From: Rhizophagus irregularis
Lineage: Eukaryota > Glomeromycota > Glomeromycetes > Glomerales > Glomeraceae
DNA: 64,000 nucleotides
Direction of reading: 5' to 3'
NCBI RefSeq assembly: GCF_026210795.1
Contig: NC_089443.1
Coordinates: 2,108,001-2,172,000, forward strand
In this document: positions 47,811-57,899 of the stretch, one piece after another
Position numbering within the stretch: the stretch's first letter is position 1
Layout of the letters: every line of letters starts with the position of its first letter
The notes under the pieces: model-generated
Database searches by the model: none
Told to the model about the DNA's origin: nothing
Seen by the model: the letters and a program-made list of their open reading frames with translations, nothing else
Position numbers and translations under genes: made by a program

Positions 47811-49510
47811 TTCGAAACTCACCAAGCAAGGAGCCAAAAAACAATCTAACTTGTTACAATAATCTACAAAAAAAGAAAACCATTCAGTTAGAATGTTTCT
47901 TAAAGATAAAACAGAAGTTTCGTAACGAAACATACGAAACTTACCATTTCAGAAGCCATATCCAATACCTGAACGTAAAGTAATGGCTTATATTCAACAA
48001 TGGTTTTACGAGATTCACGTTTCCTAAGTTAGCTTCCCAGATATCCCTGAACCTACAAAAAAGAAAAGGAACGTTAGTAAACGGTCCTAATAAAAAAAAA
48101 TTTAAGTTTCATGATATTTGTCGCGAAACTCACCATTTAAACTGAAGTTTCAAGTTATACTTCAAAACCTACACGTTATCCAAACCCAAGTTCGAATCTG
48201 GAGGGAGGGACCTACAAAGAGAATAAAGAAATGTTAATAAAACATTTCTTTAAAAAACAAACTGAAGTTTCGCAACGTTTTTTTTGTTGCGAAACTTACC
48301 AAAGTCAAGTATCCCGCTCGAACCTACAAAAAAAAATAGAAAAGAAATGTTAAAAAACGTTTCTAATAATAATAAAAAAACACGGTAAGTTTCGTTGCGA
48401 AACTTACCATTTTCACTTTCCAATGATACCCGAATTGGAGACCTACAAGAAATGAAAAAGTAAAAGAAACGTTAAAACGTTTCTTAATTAAAAAAAACAA
48501 AAAAGATAAGTTTCGTTAATGAAACGAAACTTACATTTTTCTGTTTCGGAATCCTGGAGCACCGGAACCTACAAAAAAAGTAGAAGAAACGTTAGAGAAC
48601 ATTTTTTAATTAAAAAGAAAATAAAATATTTTAAGTTTCATTAAAACGAAACTTACATGTTGACGTTTCGGAATCTTGGAGTACTGGAACTTACAAAAAA
48701 AAAGTAAAAGAAACGTTAAAACGTTTCTTAATTAAAAAAAATATAATATAATAAGTTTCGTTAAAACGAAACTTACATTTTCCGTTTCGGGAATCCTGGA
48801 ACACCGGAACCACCGAACCTACAAAAAGTAAAAGAAACGTTATAGAACGTTTTTAATTAAAAAAAACTATAATATAAGTTTCGTTAAAACGAAACTTACA
48901 TTTCCGTTTTGGCCATTAATGAATATTCATGCTGAAACTTGGCGTTCTCCTGGACCTACAAAAAAAAAGTAAAAGAAACGTTAGAACGTTTCTTAATTAA
49001 AAAAAAAATAAAAATATAAGAAGTTTCGTTAAACGAAACTTACATTTTGCCGTTTCAGAAACCTGGAGTACCGGAACTTACAAAAAAAGTAAAAGAAACG
49101 TTAGAACGTTTCTTAATTAAAAAAAATATAATATAATAAGTTTCGTTAAAATGAAACTTACATTTTCCGTTTCGGGAATCCTGGAGCACCAGAACTACCG
49201 AACCTACAAAAAAAGTAAAAGAAACGTTATGAACGTTTCTTTAATTAAAAAAAAATATAATATAAGTTTCGTTAAAACGAAACTTACATTTCCGTTTTGG
49301 CCATTAATGAATATTCATGCTGAAACTTGGCGTTCTCCTAGACCTACAAAAAAAAAGTAAAAGAAACGTTAGAACGTTTCTTAATTAAAAAAAAAATAAA
49401 AATATAAGAAGTTTCGTTAAACGAAACTTACATTTTGCCGTTTCAGAAACCTGGAGTACCGGAACCTACAAAAATAAAGTAAAAGAAACGTTAAAACGTT
49501 TCTTAATAAA
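47811..49510 (-). repeat. Micro-exon/intron array B, about 13 units
   Basis: Read on the minus strand, exon-like blocks of mostly 34-56 nt (one of about 108) end at GTAAGTTTCG and begin after TTTTTTTGTAG. In the 49.0-49.5 kb part they are GTTCCGGTACTCCAGGTTTC-type blocks. Each intron-like block starts with a hairpin, AAGTTTCGTT/AACGAAACTT, immediately after the GT and holds a second hairpin, GAAACGTTCTAACGTTTC, containing the branch-like TTCTAAC, then a T-rich tract and AG. The hairpin halves vary together between units. The array contains a local tandem duplication (a block near 48.9-49.1 repeated near 49.3-49.45 kb). Confidence 0.7.
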
Positions 49511-49594
49511 GAAAAAAATAAAAAAAAAAATAGTTTCATAAGACAACAAACTTTACCTAACTTCCAAATGTAACGATAATTGCCATACCAACGG

Positions 49595-49710
49595 GAAATG
49601 GGAAAGGTGAGGGGGAAAGACGAGAGAGAGGGAAGTGGAGAGAGAGAGGGAAGGAGAAACGAGAGGGAGGGTGACGGGAAAATGGTGAGAAGAAGGGAAG
49701 AGTGAAATAA
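49595..49710 (-). other. Purine-rich tract (pyrimidine leader on minus strand), array B
   Basis: GGGAAAGG/GAGAGAGGG words, the equivalent of the tracts at 34950-35110 and 59985-60245. It lies between the promoter-like boxes and the first array unit. Confidence 0.6.
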
Positions 49711-49839
49711 ACTAAATTAGTTTTTTTTAAACTCTAAAAAAAAACTGCGGCTGCGGCTGCGGCTGCAATAGTTTATTTTTAGTATTTTTAGGTTAGTTAA
49801 AAAATGAACTGCGGCTGCGGCTGCAGTTTAACCAAGTTC

Positions 49840-49885
49840 ATGTCACGTGATACACGTGATATGTATTTTATATAAATAGGGGGCT
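49840..49885 (-). promoter_or_regulatory. Paired CACGTG boxes and TATA-like element, copy B
   Basis: Two CACGTG E-boxes (49844-49849 and 49853-49858) next to TTTATATAAATAGG (about 49868-49881). On the minus strand the TATA word TTATATAAAAT lies upstream of the array, so it could drive it. The plus reading, TATATAAATAGG, points into the 95-nt motif instead. Conserved at 60343-60380. Direction is undecided. Confidence 0.5.
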
Positions 49886-49988
49886 TTTCCCTGAAACTTT
49901 TTTTTTTCTTTTTTTATAATTTTTTTAATTTAATGATAGATGTATATATATACATATATATATACATATATATCTATCTATCTAATAA

Positions 49989-50083
49989 ACTTTACGAAAA
50001 GCCCCTCCTCTGTAAACAGGTAGAGGCCATAAAGTACCTATAGGGGGAGAGCCATTGCTGCTCCCTCCGCCTGTTTATAGTGA
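49989..50083 (+). ncRNA. 95-nt conserved structured motif, copy B
   Basis: Differs from 60479-60573 at one base while the flanks have diverged. A long-range stem pairs CTGTAAACAGG (50010-50020) with CCTGTTTATAG (50070-50080). The single difference between copies changes G-C to G.U in plus-strand RNA. Other possible stems: GAAAAGCCCC with GGGGCTTTTC at 49880-49889, CCTCT with AGAGG, and GGGAG with CTCCC. No known ribozyme or tRNA core is recognised. Calling it an RNA is inference; it could be a protein- or transposase-binding DNA site. Confidence 0.45.
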
Positions 50084-50219
50084 CAAAAAGAGGGAATCTT
50101 CAGTAGTAAGGTTTAGTATTAAATTAAACAACATATCACAACACATCGTGTTGTTACATTGTTAATATTAACAATGTGTTTAATGTTAAATAATGCGTTT
50201 AGAATATAAATATTATAAA

Positions 50220-51290
50220 TTTAATAATGTCCGTAATTATTATCAATTTTAATGTAATTAAGTGTAATGCTACGTTATCCAATGTAATTGTAGTATTTTT
50301 TTTGTGTTTTTTGGTGCAATTCCACGTTTTTTAGTGCAATTCCGCATTTTCTAGCATAATGTTACATTTTCCAGCATAAATAAAAATTATCCTAATAATT
50401 TTAATGTAATTAAGTGTAATGCTACGTTATTCAGTGTAATTGTAGTATTTTTTTGTGTTTTTAGTGCAATTCTGCATTTTTTAGTGCAATTCCGCATTTT
50501 CTAGCATAATGTTACATTTTCCAGTATAACGCGAAATTTTCTAAAAAATATAATAATTGTGGTACTTTTTAGTGTAATGCTACATTGTCTAGTGTAATTG
50601 TGGTATTTTTTAGTTCAATTCCACATAATCTAGTATAGTGCTACATTTTTCAGTATAATTTAATGTAATGTAGAATTTTCCAAAAAATGTGATAATTGTG
50701 ATACTTTTTAGTGTAATTTGGTGAAATGCTACATTTTCCAGTGTAATACTATATTATTGAGCATTTTCCAAAAAAAAATTGTAACATTTTAACATCCTGA
50801 CGAAAATGAAACATTTGACCAAAAAAACATAAAATTTGCTGAAAATATATAACATTTGACAAAAAATATAGAATTTTCATAAAAAATGTACCATTTGCTA
50901 GAAAATTGGAATATTTGACAAAATTTGATTTTAATTGACAATGTTACAACAATTTTATGAAATGTTGTTACAATGATATCATATTGGAGATAAAATGTGG
51001 CATTTTCATAAAAATGCACCATTTGCAAGAAAATTGGAACATTTGACAAAAAAAAGCAAAATTTGATTTTAATGACAATGTTATAACAATGTCACGAAAT
51101 GTTACGAAATGTTACATTTGAGATATAATGTAGCATTTTCCCAAAATTTCATAAAATTTGCTAAATCGGACAATGTTGTAACAATGCTATTCCAAAAAAT
51201 TGCTCAGCGTAATGCAGCATTTTCCACAATTTCCCACCATTTTCCAGAAAAATGTGGAATTTGCATTTTTTGAATTTTGGACAATGGTGC
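50220..51290. repeat. Degenerate TGTAATGCTACATTTT-word repeats
   Basis: Long run of loosely tandem words (AGTGTAATGCTAC, TTTTTAGTGCAATTC, GAAAATTGGAACATTTGAC) with no ORF that is not a repeat by-product. It forms the right third of element B and is absent from copy C. Confidence 0.55.
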
Positions 51291-51409
51291 CCCTTCGACC
51301 TGTGTACGGATATTTCCTTTTTTGGTAATAAAGCTTTAGTGCTCTACACGAGCCAGTGTAACTGAACTGCACTTGTTTAAGCTGACCAAGTTGCCTACGA
51401 TTAAATTGC

Positions 51410-52965
51410 TTGGCGGCTCGAAATGGTAGCTTGGAGGCTCGAGCCAGTTATTAGGCTCAGTTCAAAAAGCTCGAGCCTGTAACAGACTTGGCTCAAAAAG
51501 CTCGAGCTAGTTCATGAACCAAATGAGCTATTATACAAAAAATGTTGCGAAACGTTTTTATATAATAATGCATGTATAAACGAAACGTTTTCGCAACTTT
51601 TTTTCATTGTTTATTAAAAAACGTTGCGAAAACGTTTATTTAAGTTTTTACATGTAAAATTGAAAAAAAAATGCCAGAACTAATGATTCTGGCGCTTTTA
51701 CATGTAAAATTGAAAAAAAAATGCTGGAACTAATGATTCCAGCGTTTTTACATGTAAAATTGAAAAAAAAACACTGGAACTAATGATTCTGGCGTTTTTA
51801 CATGTAAAATTGAAAAAAACACTGGAACTAATAGTTTTGGCATTTTTACATGTAAAATCAAAAAGAAACCGCTGGAACTAATAATTCTGGCGTTTTTACA
51901 TGTAAAATCGAAAAAAAATGCCAGAACTAATGATTCCAGCATTTTTACATGTAAAATCGAAAAAAAAATGCCGAAACTATCAGTTTCGGCGTTTTTACAT
52001 GTAAAATCAAAAAGAAAAACACTGGAACTAATGATTCCGGCATTTTTACATGTAAAATCAAAAAAAACGCCGAAACTAATAGTTTTGGCATTTTTACATA
52101 TAAAACTAAAAAGAAATACGTTGGAACCAATTATTCCAGCGCTTTTACATGTAAAATCAAAACAAAATGCCGGAACTAATAGTTTCAGCGTTTTTACATG
52201 TAAAATCAAAAAGAAACCGCTGGAACTAATAATTCCGGCATTTTTACATGTAAAATTGAAAAAAATGCCAGAACTAATAATTCTGGCATTTTTACATGTA
52301 AAATAGAAAAAAAATGCCAAAACTATCAGTTTCGGCGGTTTTACATGTAAAATCAAAAAGAAAAATGCCAGAACTAATGATTCCGGCATTTTTACATGTA
52401 AAATTGAAAAAAAACGCCAAAACTATCAGTTTCGGCATTTTTACATGTAAAATCGAAAAAAAATGCCAAAACTATCAGTTTCGGCGTTTTTACATGTAAA
52501 ATCAAAAAGAAAAATGCCAGAACTAATGATTCTGGCGTTTACATGTAAAATTGAAAAAAAACACCGAAACTAATGGTTTCAGCGTTTTTACATGTAAAAT
52601 CAAAAAGAAATACGCCAGAACCAATTATTCCGGCGCTTTTACATGTATAATCGGAAAAAAAAATGCCGAAACTATCTGTTTCGGCGTTTTTACATGTAAA
52701 ATTAAAAGAAATACGCCGAAACTATCAGTTTCAGCGTTTTTACATGTAAAATCAAAAGGAAAAACGCTGAAACAAATAGTTTCAGCGTTTTATATAAATA
52801 TAAAAGTAAAAAACATTTCGCAACATTTTTTTTAATAATTTAAAATAAAAATGTTGCGAAAACGTTTTTATAATAAAGCTCGAGCCAGCTCGAGCCCAGC
52901 TTGGCTCAAACCAGGATTTTCATGGCTCAGCTTGACTCGAACTGAGCTGAGCTAAGATTTTTATT
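51410..52965. mobile_element. Probable element around the hairpin minisatellite, GCTCGAG-word flanks
   Basis: Clusters of GCTCGAGCC and GGCTCA words flank the minisatellite at 51410-51530 and 52875-52965 in opposite orientation. It lies inside the pogo-like element to the right of element B. Ends and TSD not resolved. Confidence 0.4.
51540..52870. repeat. Hairpin minisatellite, about 20 units of about 58 bp
   Basis: Each unit has two palindromes: TTTTACATGTAAAA, and an imperfect stem such as GCCAGAACTAATGATTCTGGC. The arms of the second stem change together: GCTGGAAC with GATTCCAGC, GCCGAAACT with AGTTTCGGC, GCCAGAAC with ATTCTGGC. The array is bounded by GTTGCGAAAACG words in inverted order. 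Long ORFs on both strands (213 codons minus, 112 plus) are repeat by-products with a 19-20 residue period (FTCKNAGI / LHVKSK). Confidence 0.75.
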
Positions 52966-53394
52966 TTGCTACAGTCATCTTTTAGGCTTTAAGCTTGGCG
53001 AGATTTTAAAAAATGAATGAGCTGACGTAGCCGCTGCCAGAACTTATGTAGCACTAGTAATAGCTATTCCACAAAAATTTTTTTGCCGATTTTGTGTTGG
53101 AATGTTGTGTAACATTAATTCCTAAAAAGGAAAGAAAAAAATTATATGTTTCGTAATTCTAGGCGAAATTGCTTTTTGGCCGAAATTATGATGTAATTAA
53201 TAGAGGTCTAATTACTAATAGAAATGATATATCCGTTTGGGATTATGCGGTGATAGTGATTATAGTCAAATTGTGATTATAGAAGGGTAATTTGATAGTA
53301 TTTAAAACCGTTTCTTAAAATCAAGTTCTTATAAAGAGGTGTGACTGTATAGGGTGTGACTGTATGGGGGTCTGACTGTATATTACCTCATACA

Positions 53395-53955
53395 TGGATG
53401 TCCATCTCGTTTTAATAAAGCACTTAAGTTCGCCACCTTCAATTTTTAAACTCTTGGCAGACTCAGATAATAAACTATTGCAAATATGTGATGCTTTAAA
53501 ATATTTAGTAATAGAATTACAAGCAGCTAAAATTTTAGTAGCAGTTTCGTGATCTATTAAATTAAAAAAAAAAATTTAAATTTATTTTTTTTTCTATCAT
53601 AAACCCATAATATCATGTGACTCAGAATTAAGAAATGTAAAATCTTACCTAAATTGACTTTATAATTAAATTTATAAAATGTGCAATACACCGCAAGTTT
53701 AATATTGTGGGATATTCTTCAATTACTATTTCACGAACTAATTAGACATTTGATGCATTGTCAGTAATAATGGCACTGGATTTTTTCACTCCAATTTTAT
53801 CTATAATCTTTTTTATTTCAGTAGCAAGAAAATCGCCGGTATGATGGGAAGAAGAAAAATCCCAAAGACAGTAAAGAAACTGTTGATTAAAAGGAGTTAA
53901 AATAATAAAATTATATATAGAAGTGGTATTTGCACTAGTCCAACCATCCAACGCT
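53395..53955 (-). pseudogene. hAT transposase middle region (DUF659-like)
   Basis: The minus frame encodes DGWTSANTTSIYNFIILTPF through DFSSSHHTGDFLATEIKKII to AIITDNASNV, typical of the DUF659/RNase-H-like part of hAT transposases. An in-frame TAA follows NASNV, then LVREIVIEEYPTILNLRCIA and, after an intron at about 53570-53650, DHETATKILAACNSITKYFK and ending TRWTSMYE at a donor. The next piece lies beyond the pogo-like insertion near 46.49 kb. Confidence 0.75.
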
Positions 53956-54056
53956 TATAAACAATATTAAAATATACTGTAAATATAATGTATTAAATCA
54001 TTTAAATATTGATATTAAAATTTTTACTATTTACATAAAAGAAAATAATTACTAAA

Positions 54057-55245
54057 GCTCTGAACGGGTCGGTTCGGTGTGGTTTTTTTCTGGTTCGGGT
54101 TGGAACCGAAACCAAATGAAAACCGAACCAGAACCGTCCGGTTCAGTTCGGTTCTATCCGATTTAAGAAAAAATGCGAAAATCGAAATAACTCGGCAACT
54201 AGTGATCGTATAAAGACGTACAATAGCTCATTAGAATCGTCTCATCGAGACGCGTCGAATGGTAGTAAGATCATCGCTCTAGCGTCGATATATCACGTGA
54301 TAATTAACGCTAAACATTTTTTATAAAACTAGCGATAGAATCGTATCTATTGATCCTAGGGACATGATCTTGGCATCATTCGATAGGTCTTAATGAGACG
54401 AATCTAATGAGCCCTTTTTTATTTTTTTATGATCACTACATAACGAGTTATCTTAATTTTCGCATTTTTTTAAATTTTCGAATGTCAAAAAATAAAAATT
54501 CCGATCTAAGATATAACCCATCATCTACTGATTGTATTAGAACGATCTTTAGCTCATTAGAACCGTCTCATTGAGACGAGTTGAATGACGGTAAGATCAT
54601 GTCTCTAGCATTGATAGATACCTTTCTAATGCTGATTTTCTAAAATTGCTTAGCATGATTTATCTCATGATATAGTGATGCTAGAGACATGATCTTACTG
54701 TCATTCAATTCGTCTCAATGAGACGGTTCTAATGAGCTAAAGATCGTTCTAATACAATCAGTAGATGATGGGTTATATCTTAGATCAGAATTTTTATTTT
54801 TTGACATTCGAAAATTTAAAAAAATGCGAAAATTAAGATAACTCGTTATGTAGTGATCATAAAAAAATAAAAAAGGGCTCATTAGATTCGTCTCATTAAG
54901 ACCTATCGAATGATGCCAAGATCATGTCCCTAGGATCAATAGATACGATTCTATCGCTAGTTTTATAAAAAATGTTTAGCGTTAATTATCACGTGATATA
55001 TCGACGCTAGAGCGATGATCTTACTACCATTCGACGCGTCTCGATGAGACGATTCTAATGAGCTATTGTACGTCTTTATACGATCACTAGTTGCCGAGTT
55101 ATTTCGATTTTCGCATTTTTTCTTAAAATAAAATAGAACCAAACCGAACTGAACGGTTCCAGTTTTAAAACCAAATCGAGAACTGAACCAAATTTTTGGT
55201 CAGTTTCGGATCGATTCCCAATTCAAACTGGAACCATTCAGAGCT
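54057..55245. mobile_element. 1.2-kb giant palindrome (foldback element)
   Basis: Ends AGCTCTGAACGG (left) and, inward on the other strand, AGCTCTGAATGG (right); the flanks share CTAA, a possible TSD. After GGTTCGG/CCGAACC word-rich ends, arms of about 450 nt (about 54164-54615 and 54675-55126) are near-perfect inverted repeats. Within each arm a sub-unit with AGCTCATTAGAA, CGTCTCATYGAGACG and a TAAGATCAT word occurs three times in alternating orientation. No ORF. It sits in an intron of the hAT transposase. Confidence 0.85.
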
Positions 55246-55260
55246 CTAATAATTACCAAG

Positions 55261-55893
55261 TGTTAAGTTTTGTGAATGTTCTAATTCTTTATTAATAGCT
55301 TTATTAACTTGCAAAGTTTTTTGATTAAGAAGAGTTCTGAAAGTACCTTTCGGGTAGGAGGTGTATAATTGGAACGTAATTGATATAACAATTCACGAAA
55401 AAATGAACTATCAATTACAGCAAAAGGTATTTCACAACAAACAAAGGCTTGAATATTAATCAATTGCTGCTGCTTTGCTTTCTGATAATTTTCTATTTTC
55501 GAAAATATCCTCAATCTCAGTTTAATCTTAATAAAATAACTGAGTTAATAAGAAAAATACTTAAATAAATAAAAATAATTGTTGATAACTTACCATTAGA
55601 AGCAACCTTTCTTTTTTTATTAGAATCTGTTGATGAAGCAATAGAAGCTGAATCATCATCATCTAAAGAATCCTTTGCAGCAATAAATCTAAGCCAGTAA
55701 TTTTGAATTTCTTCAGGACAATCAGTACATTCATTAGCAAGATGAGATTGTAATATACTTATATATGCACATTGCCATTTTTTATGGCAAAATTTACACT
55801 TTCCAGAATAAGATTTTAATGACGTTTATTTAAAATACTATATGTCCATACTCCATTCTGTTTGCAACTAGGTTTAGATTTGTTATTAACCAT
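55261..55893 (-). pseudogene. hAT transposase N-terminal part with BED-like zinc finger
   Basis: Exon 55594-55893 starts MVNNKSKPSCKQNGVWTYSI. After a one-base frame slip it reads SYSGKCKFCHKKWQCAYI and HLANECTDCPEEIQNYWLRF, with Cys/His spacing like a BED finger. The next segment, 55261-55514, gives NIQAFVCCEIPFAVIDSSFF and YTPPTRKVLSELF, the usual region ahead of DUF659. Another frame slip follows, before LLNQKTLQVNKAINKELEHS. Confidence 0.7.
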
Positions 55894-56174
55894 TGTATAG
55901 TTTATTTTTAGTGAAAGGATAAAGTTAGTTTAATTTTTAGAAATTTATTTTTTGTAAAAAAATTTGAAACGATAATAATGAGAAGTAAAAAAAAAGATTA
56001 TCTGTATGTAGATCATCATATTTGAAATGATTGTATAATTAATTTTAATTGGCTAATCAAAATGAATTTTGGATTTATTTCAGATTTTGGAATTTAGGCT
56101 TTTGAAAACATATCGAATTACGGTTTCAGAATTTCAGCAAATCTGAAATATTTCAGTTTCAGGGCCATCTTTAT

Positions 56175-56215
56175 CATAAAGGCAAAAGGCAATTACACAA
56201 AATGATAATGAGATG
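56175..56215 (+). pseudogene. Tc1/mariner transposase extreme C-terminus (3' part)
   Basis: Directly after the hAT's right TSD the frame resumes as AKGNYTK and stop, completing INDIIK from 43650. This fixes the hAT insertion point inside the Tc1 coding end. Confidence 0.7.
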
Positions 56216-56633
56216 CATATTAATATTTGAGTACATAAAAGTACATTTATTTAGTTTTTATAAAAAAATTGATTTTAGTGATATGTTATTTATGTGATTT
56301 TGCCAAATAAAAATTTAACAGTTTTTTTAATTAAAAAATTTTTTTATAATTAAATTTAAATTTTTTTATTAATTTGGATTTAATAAGTATAAATATAAAT
56401 TATTTTTTATTAGTAATATTTATAATTGGAAATAAAATTTGTGCGCATCCGCGCATGTGCGCACCCCTCCATTTTTGGTCAATCATCAATTATCATGTGA
56501 CTTTAGTAAAATCCCAATTTTTTTAAATATTCATGCTGCAACTCTTACGTATATATTATAGAACCTTAAAATTTATTTACTATGTGTATTTTTGCCTATT
56601 CTACAACTTTACTTAATGAGCCATGAAGGGTTT
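56216..56633. other. Gene-free spacer with TGCGCA-word patch
   Basis: A G+C-rich patch GTGCGCATCCGCGCATGTGC at about 56441-56463 has inverted GTGCGCA words and may mark the right end of the Tc1-type element. Nothing else seen. Confidence 0.35.
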
Positions 56634-56869
56634 CACAGGTCAAACAGATGTCATTGTCGCAAAATTTGCCTGGAATTTTTCTGGCAAATTGAGAATTATC
56701 CCAGTAAATTGGGGTAAATTGTGTTACAATTTTGGGATAATGGAGGACTTACAATTTGGCAAATTTTGTCAAAATGGCAGAATTCCTACAGAATTCCTAA
56801 TTCAAATGTTGAGAAATTTTTCAGTAAATTATCATTAAATTGTGGGAAATTTTAGGCAAATTTTTAGTA

Positions 56870-57540
56870 ATGTTATGCAAACGAAGTGTAAATTGTGGTG
56901 AATTTAGTCAAATTTTTAGTAATTTTATGTAAACGTAATGCAAATTGTGGTGAATTTAGTTAATGTTATGCAAACGTAATGCAAATTGTGGTGAATTTGG
57001 TCAAATTTTTTGTAATTTTATGCAAACGTAATGCAAATTGTGGTGAATTTAGTCAAATTTTTAGTAATTTTATGCAAACGTAATGCAAATTGTGGTGAAT
57101 TTAGTCAAATTTTTAGTAATTTTATGTAAACATAATGCAAATTGTGGTGAATTTAGTTAATTTTATGCAAACGTAATGCAAATTGTGGTGAATTTAGTCA
57201 AATTTTTAGTAATTTTATGTAAACATAATGCAAATTGTGGTGAATTTAGTTAATGTTATGCAAATGTAATGCAAATTGTGGTGAATTTAGTCAAATTTTT
57301 AGTAATTTTATGTAAACGTAATGCAAATTGTGGTGAATTTAGTTAATGTTATGCAAATGTAATGCAAATTGTGGTGAATTTAGTCAAATTTTTAGTAATT
57401 TTATGTAAACGTAATGCAAATTGTGGTGAATTTAGTTAATGTTATGCAAACGTAATGCAAATTGTGGTGAATTTAGTCAAATTTTTAGTAATTTTATGCA
57501 AACGTAATGTAAATTGTGGTGAATTTTTTGTAATGATACG
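56870..57540. repeat. About 52-bp minisatellite (element C)
   Basis: Same units as 46870-47420 (TTTTAGTAATTTTATGCAAA, CGTAATGCAAATTGTGGTGA), about 12 copies with a different order of long and short variants from copy B. Confidence 0.8.
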
Positions 57541-57899
57541 TAAATTGCAAATTTAAAATAAAAATTTTCCATTGTTACACAATTTACCAGAAAAATTTTG
57601 GTAAATTGTGCATTTTTTTGTCAAATTTTGGAAAAATGGACCATTTTACCAAAATTTAACTTTCAAATGCTAGAAAAATTTTAACAATTTTAGACAATTG
57701 AGTGACAATGGTTTGATAATTTTTGGACAATTGAGTGCAAATGCAATATTTTTAAGACAATTTCTGACAATTGAGTGATAATTAAGCAACAATTTTATGT
57801 AATTTTATGCAAATTTTATAACAATTTATTGATTCAATTTATCTAATTATTCAATTATAACGTGTAATTAAGTACAATAAAACAAACATCAAAAAAAAA

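Larger units (their letters stand above)
46664..51304 (-). mobile_element. Micro-exon element, copy B (4.6 kb)
   Basis: The termini CACAGGTCGAA (46664) and TTCGACCTGTG (ending 51304) are inverted, with a weaker CATTGTC match inside, and TACG flanks both sides (46660-46663, 51305-51308), a probable 4-bp TSD. Read on the minus strand the order is a tandem word region, the 95-nt conserved motif, a TATA box, paired CACGTG, a pyrimidine tract, the micro-exon array and a 52-bp minisatellite. Copy C at 56634 shares this order. No transposase is visible, so mobility would depend on another element. Confidence 0.68.
46524..53378. mobile_element. Pogo/Tigger-like TIR element, 6.9 kb, inserted in the hAT
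   Basis: Left CAGTCAGACCCCCATATAGT, right (inward, other strand) CAGTCAGACCCCCATACAGT. TA flanks both ends (46522-46523, 53379-53380), as expected of Tc1/mariner/pogo integration. Inner edges still share TTTTGGCCGAAATTA (46613 and 53158 regions, inverted). The original element was therefore a short non-autonomous copy later filled by two more insertions. It interrupts the hAT reading at TRWTSMYE (53.39 kb) and the segment near 46.49 kb. Confidence 0.8.
43665..56174 (-). mobile_element. hAT-family transposon, interrupted by nested insertions
   Basis: The ends are inverted repeats containing ATGGCTCTGAAA (left) and TTTCAGGGCCAT (right). Both flanks are TCATAAAG (43657-43664 and 56175-56182), an 8-bp TSD, and removing the element rejoins the Tc1 reading frame INDIIK to AKGNYTK. 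Coding is on the minus strand, from a BED-like zinc finger at 55.9 kb to the dimerisation domain at 44.2 kb. It is split by insertions at about 45.1-46.4, 46.52-53.38 and 54.06-55.25 kb. Ancestral length without inserts is about 3.1 kb, typical of hAT elements. Confidence 0.82.

Noticed and set aside
49989-50083. Hammerhead or other known ribozyme
   Set aside because: A GAAA occurs after TTTAC, but the required CTGANGA core is absent. HDV-like and twister cores were also not recognised.
51748-52389. 213-codon minus-strand ORF (FTCKNA/LHVK repeats) and the plus-strand ORFs opposite it
   Set aside because: Open frames on both strands follow from a 57-60 bp repeat unit; there is no start context, domain or codon bias beyond the repeat.
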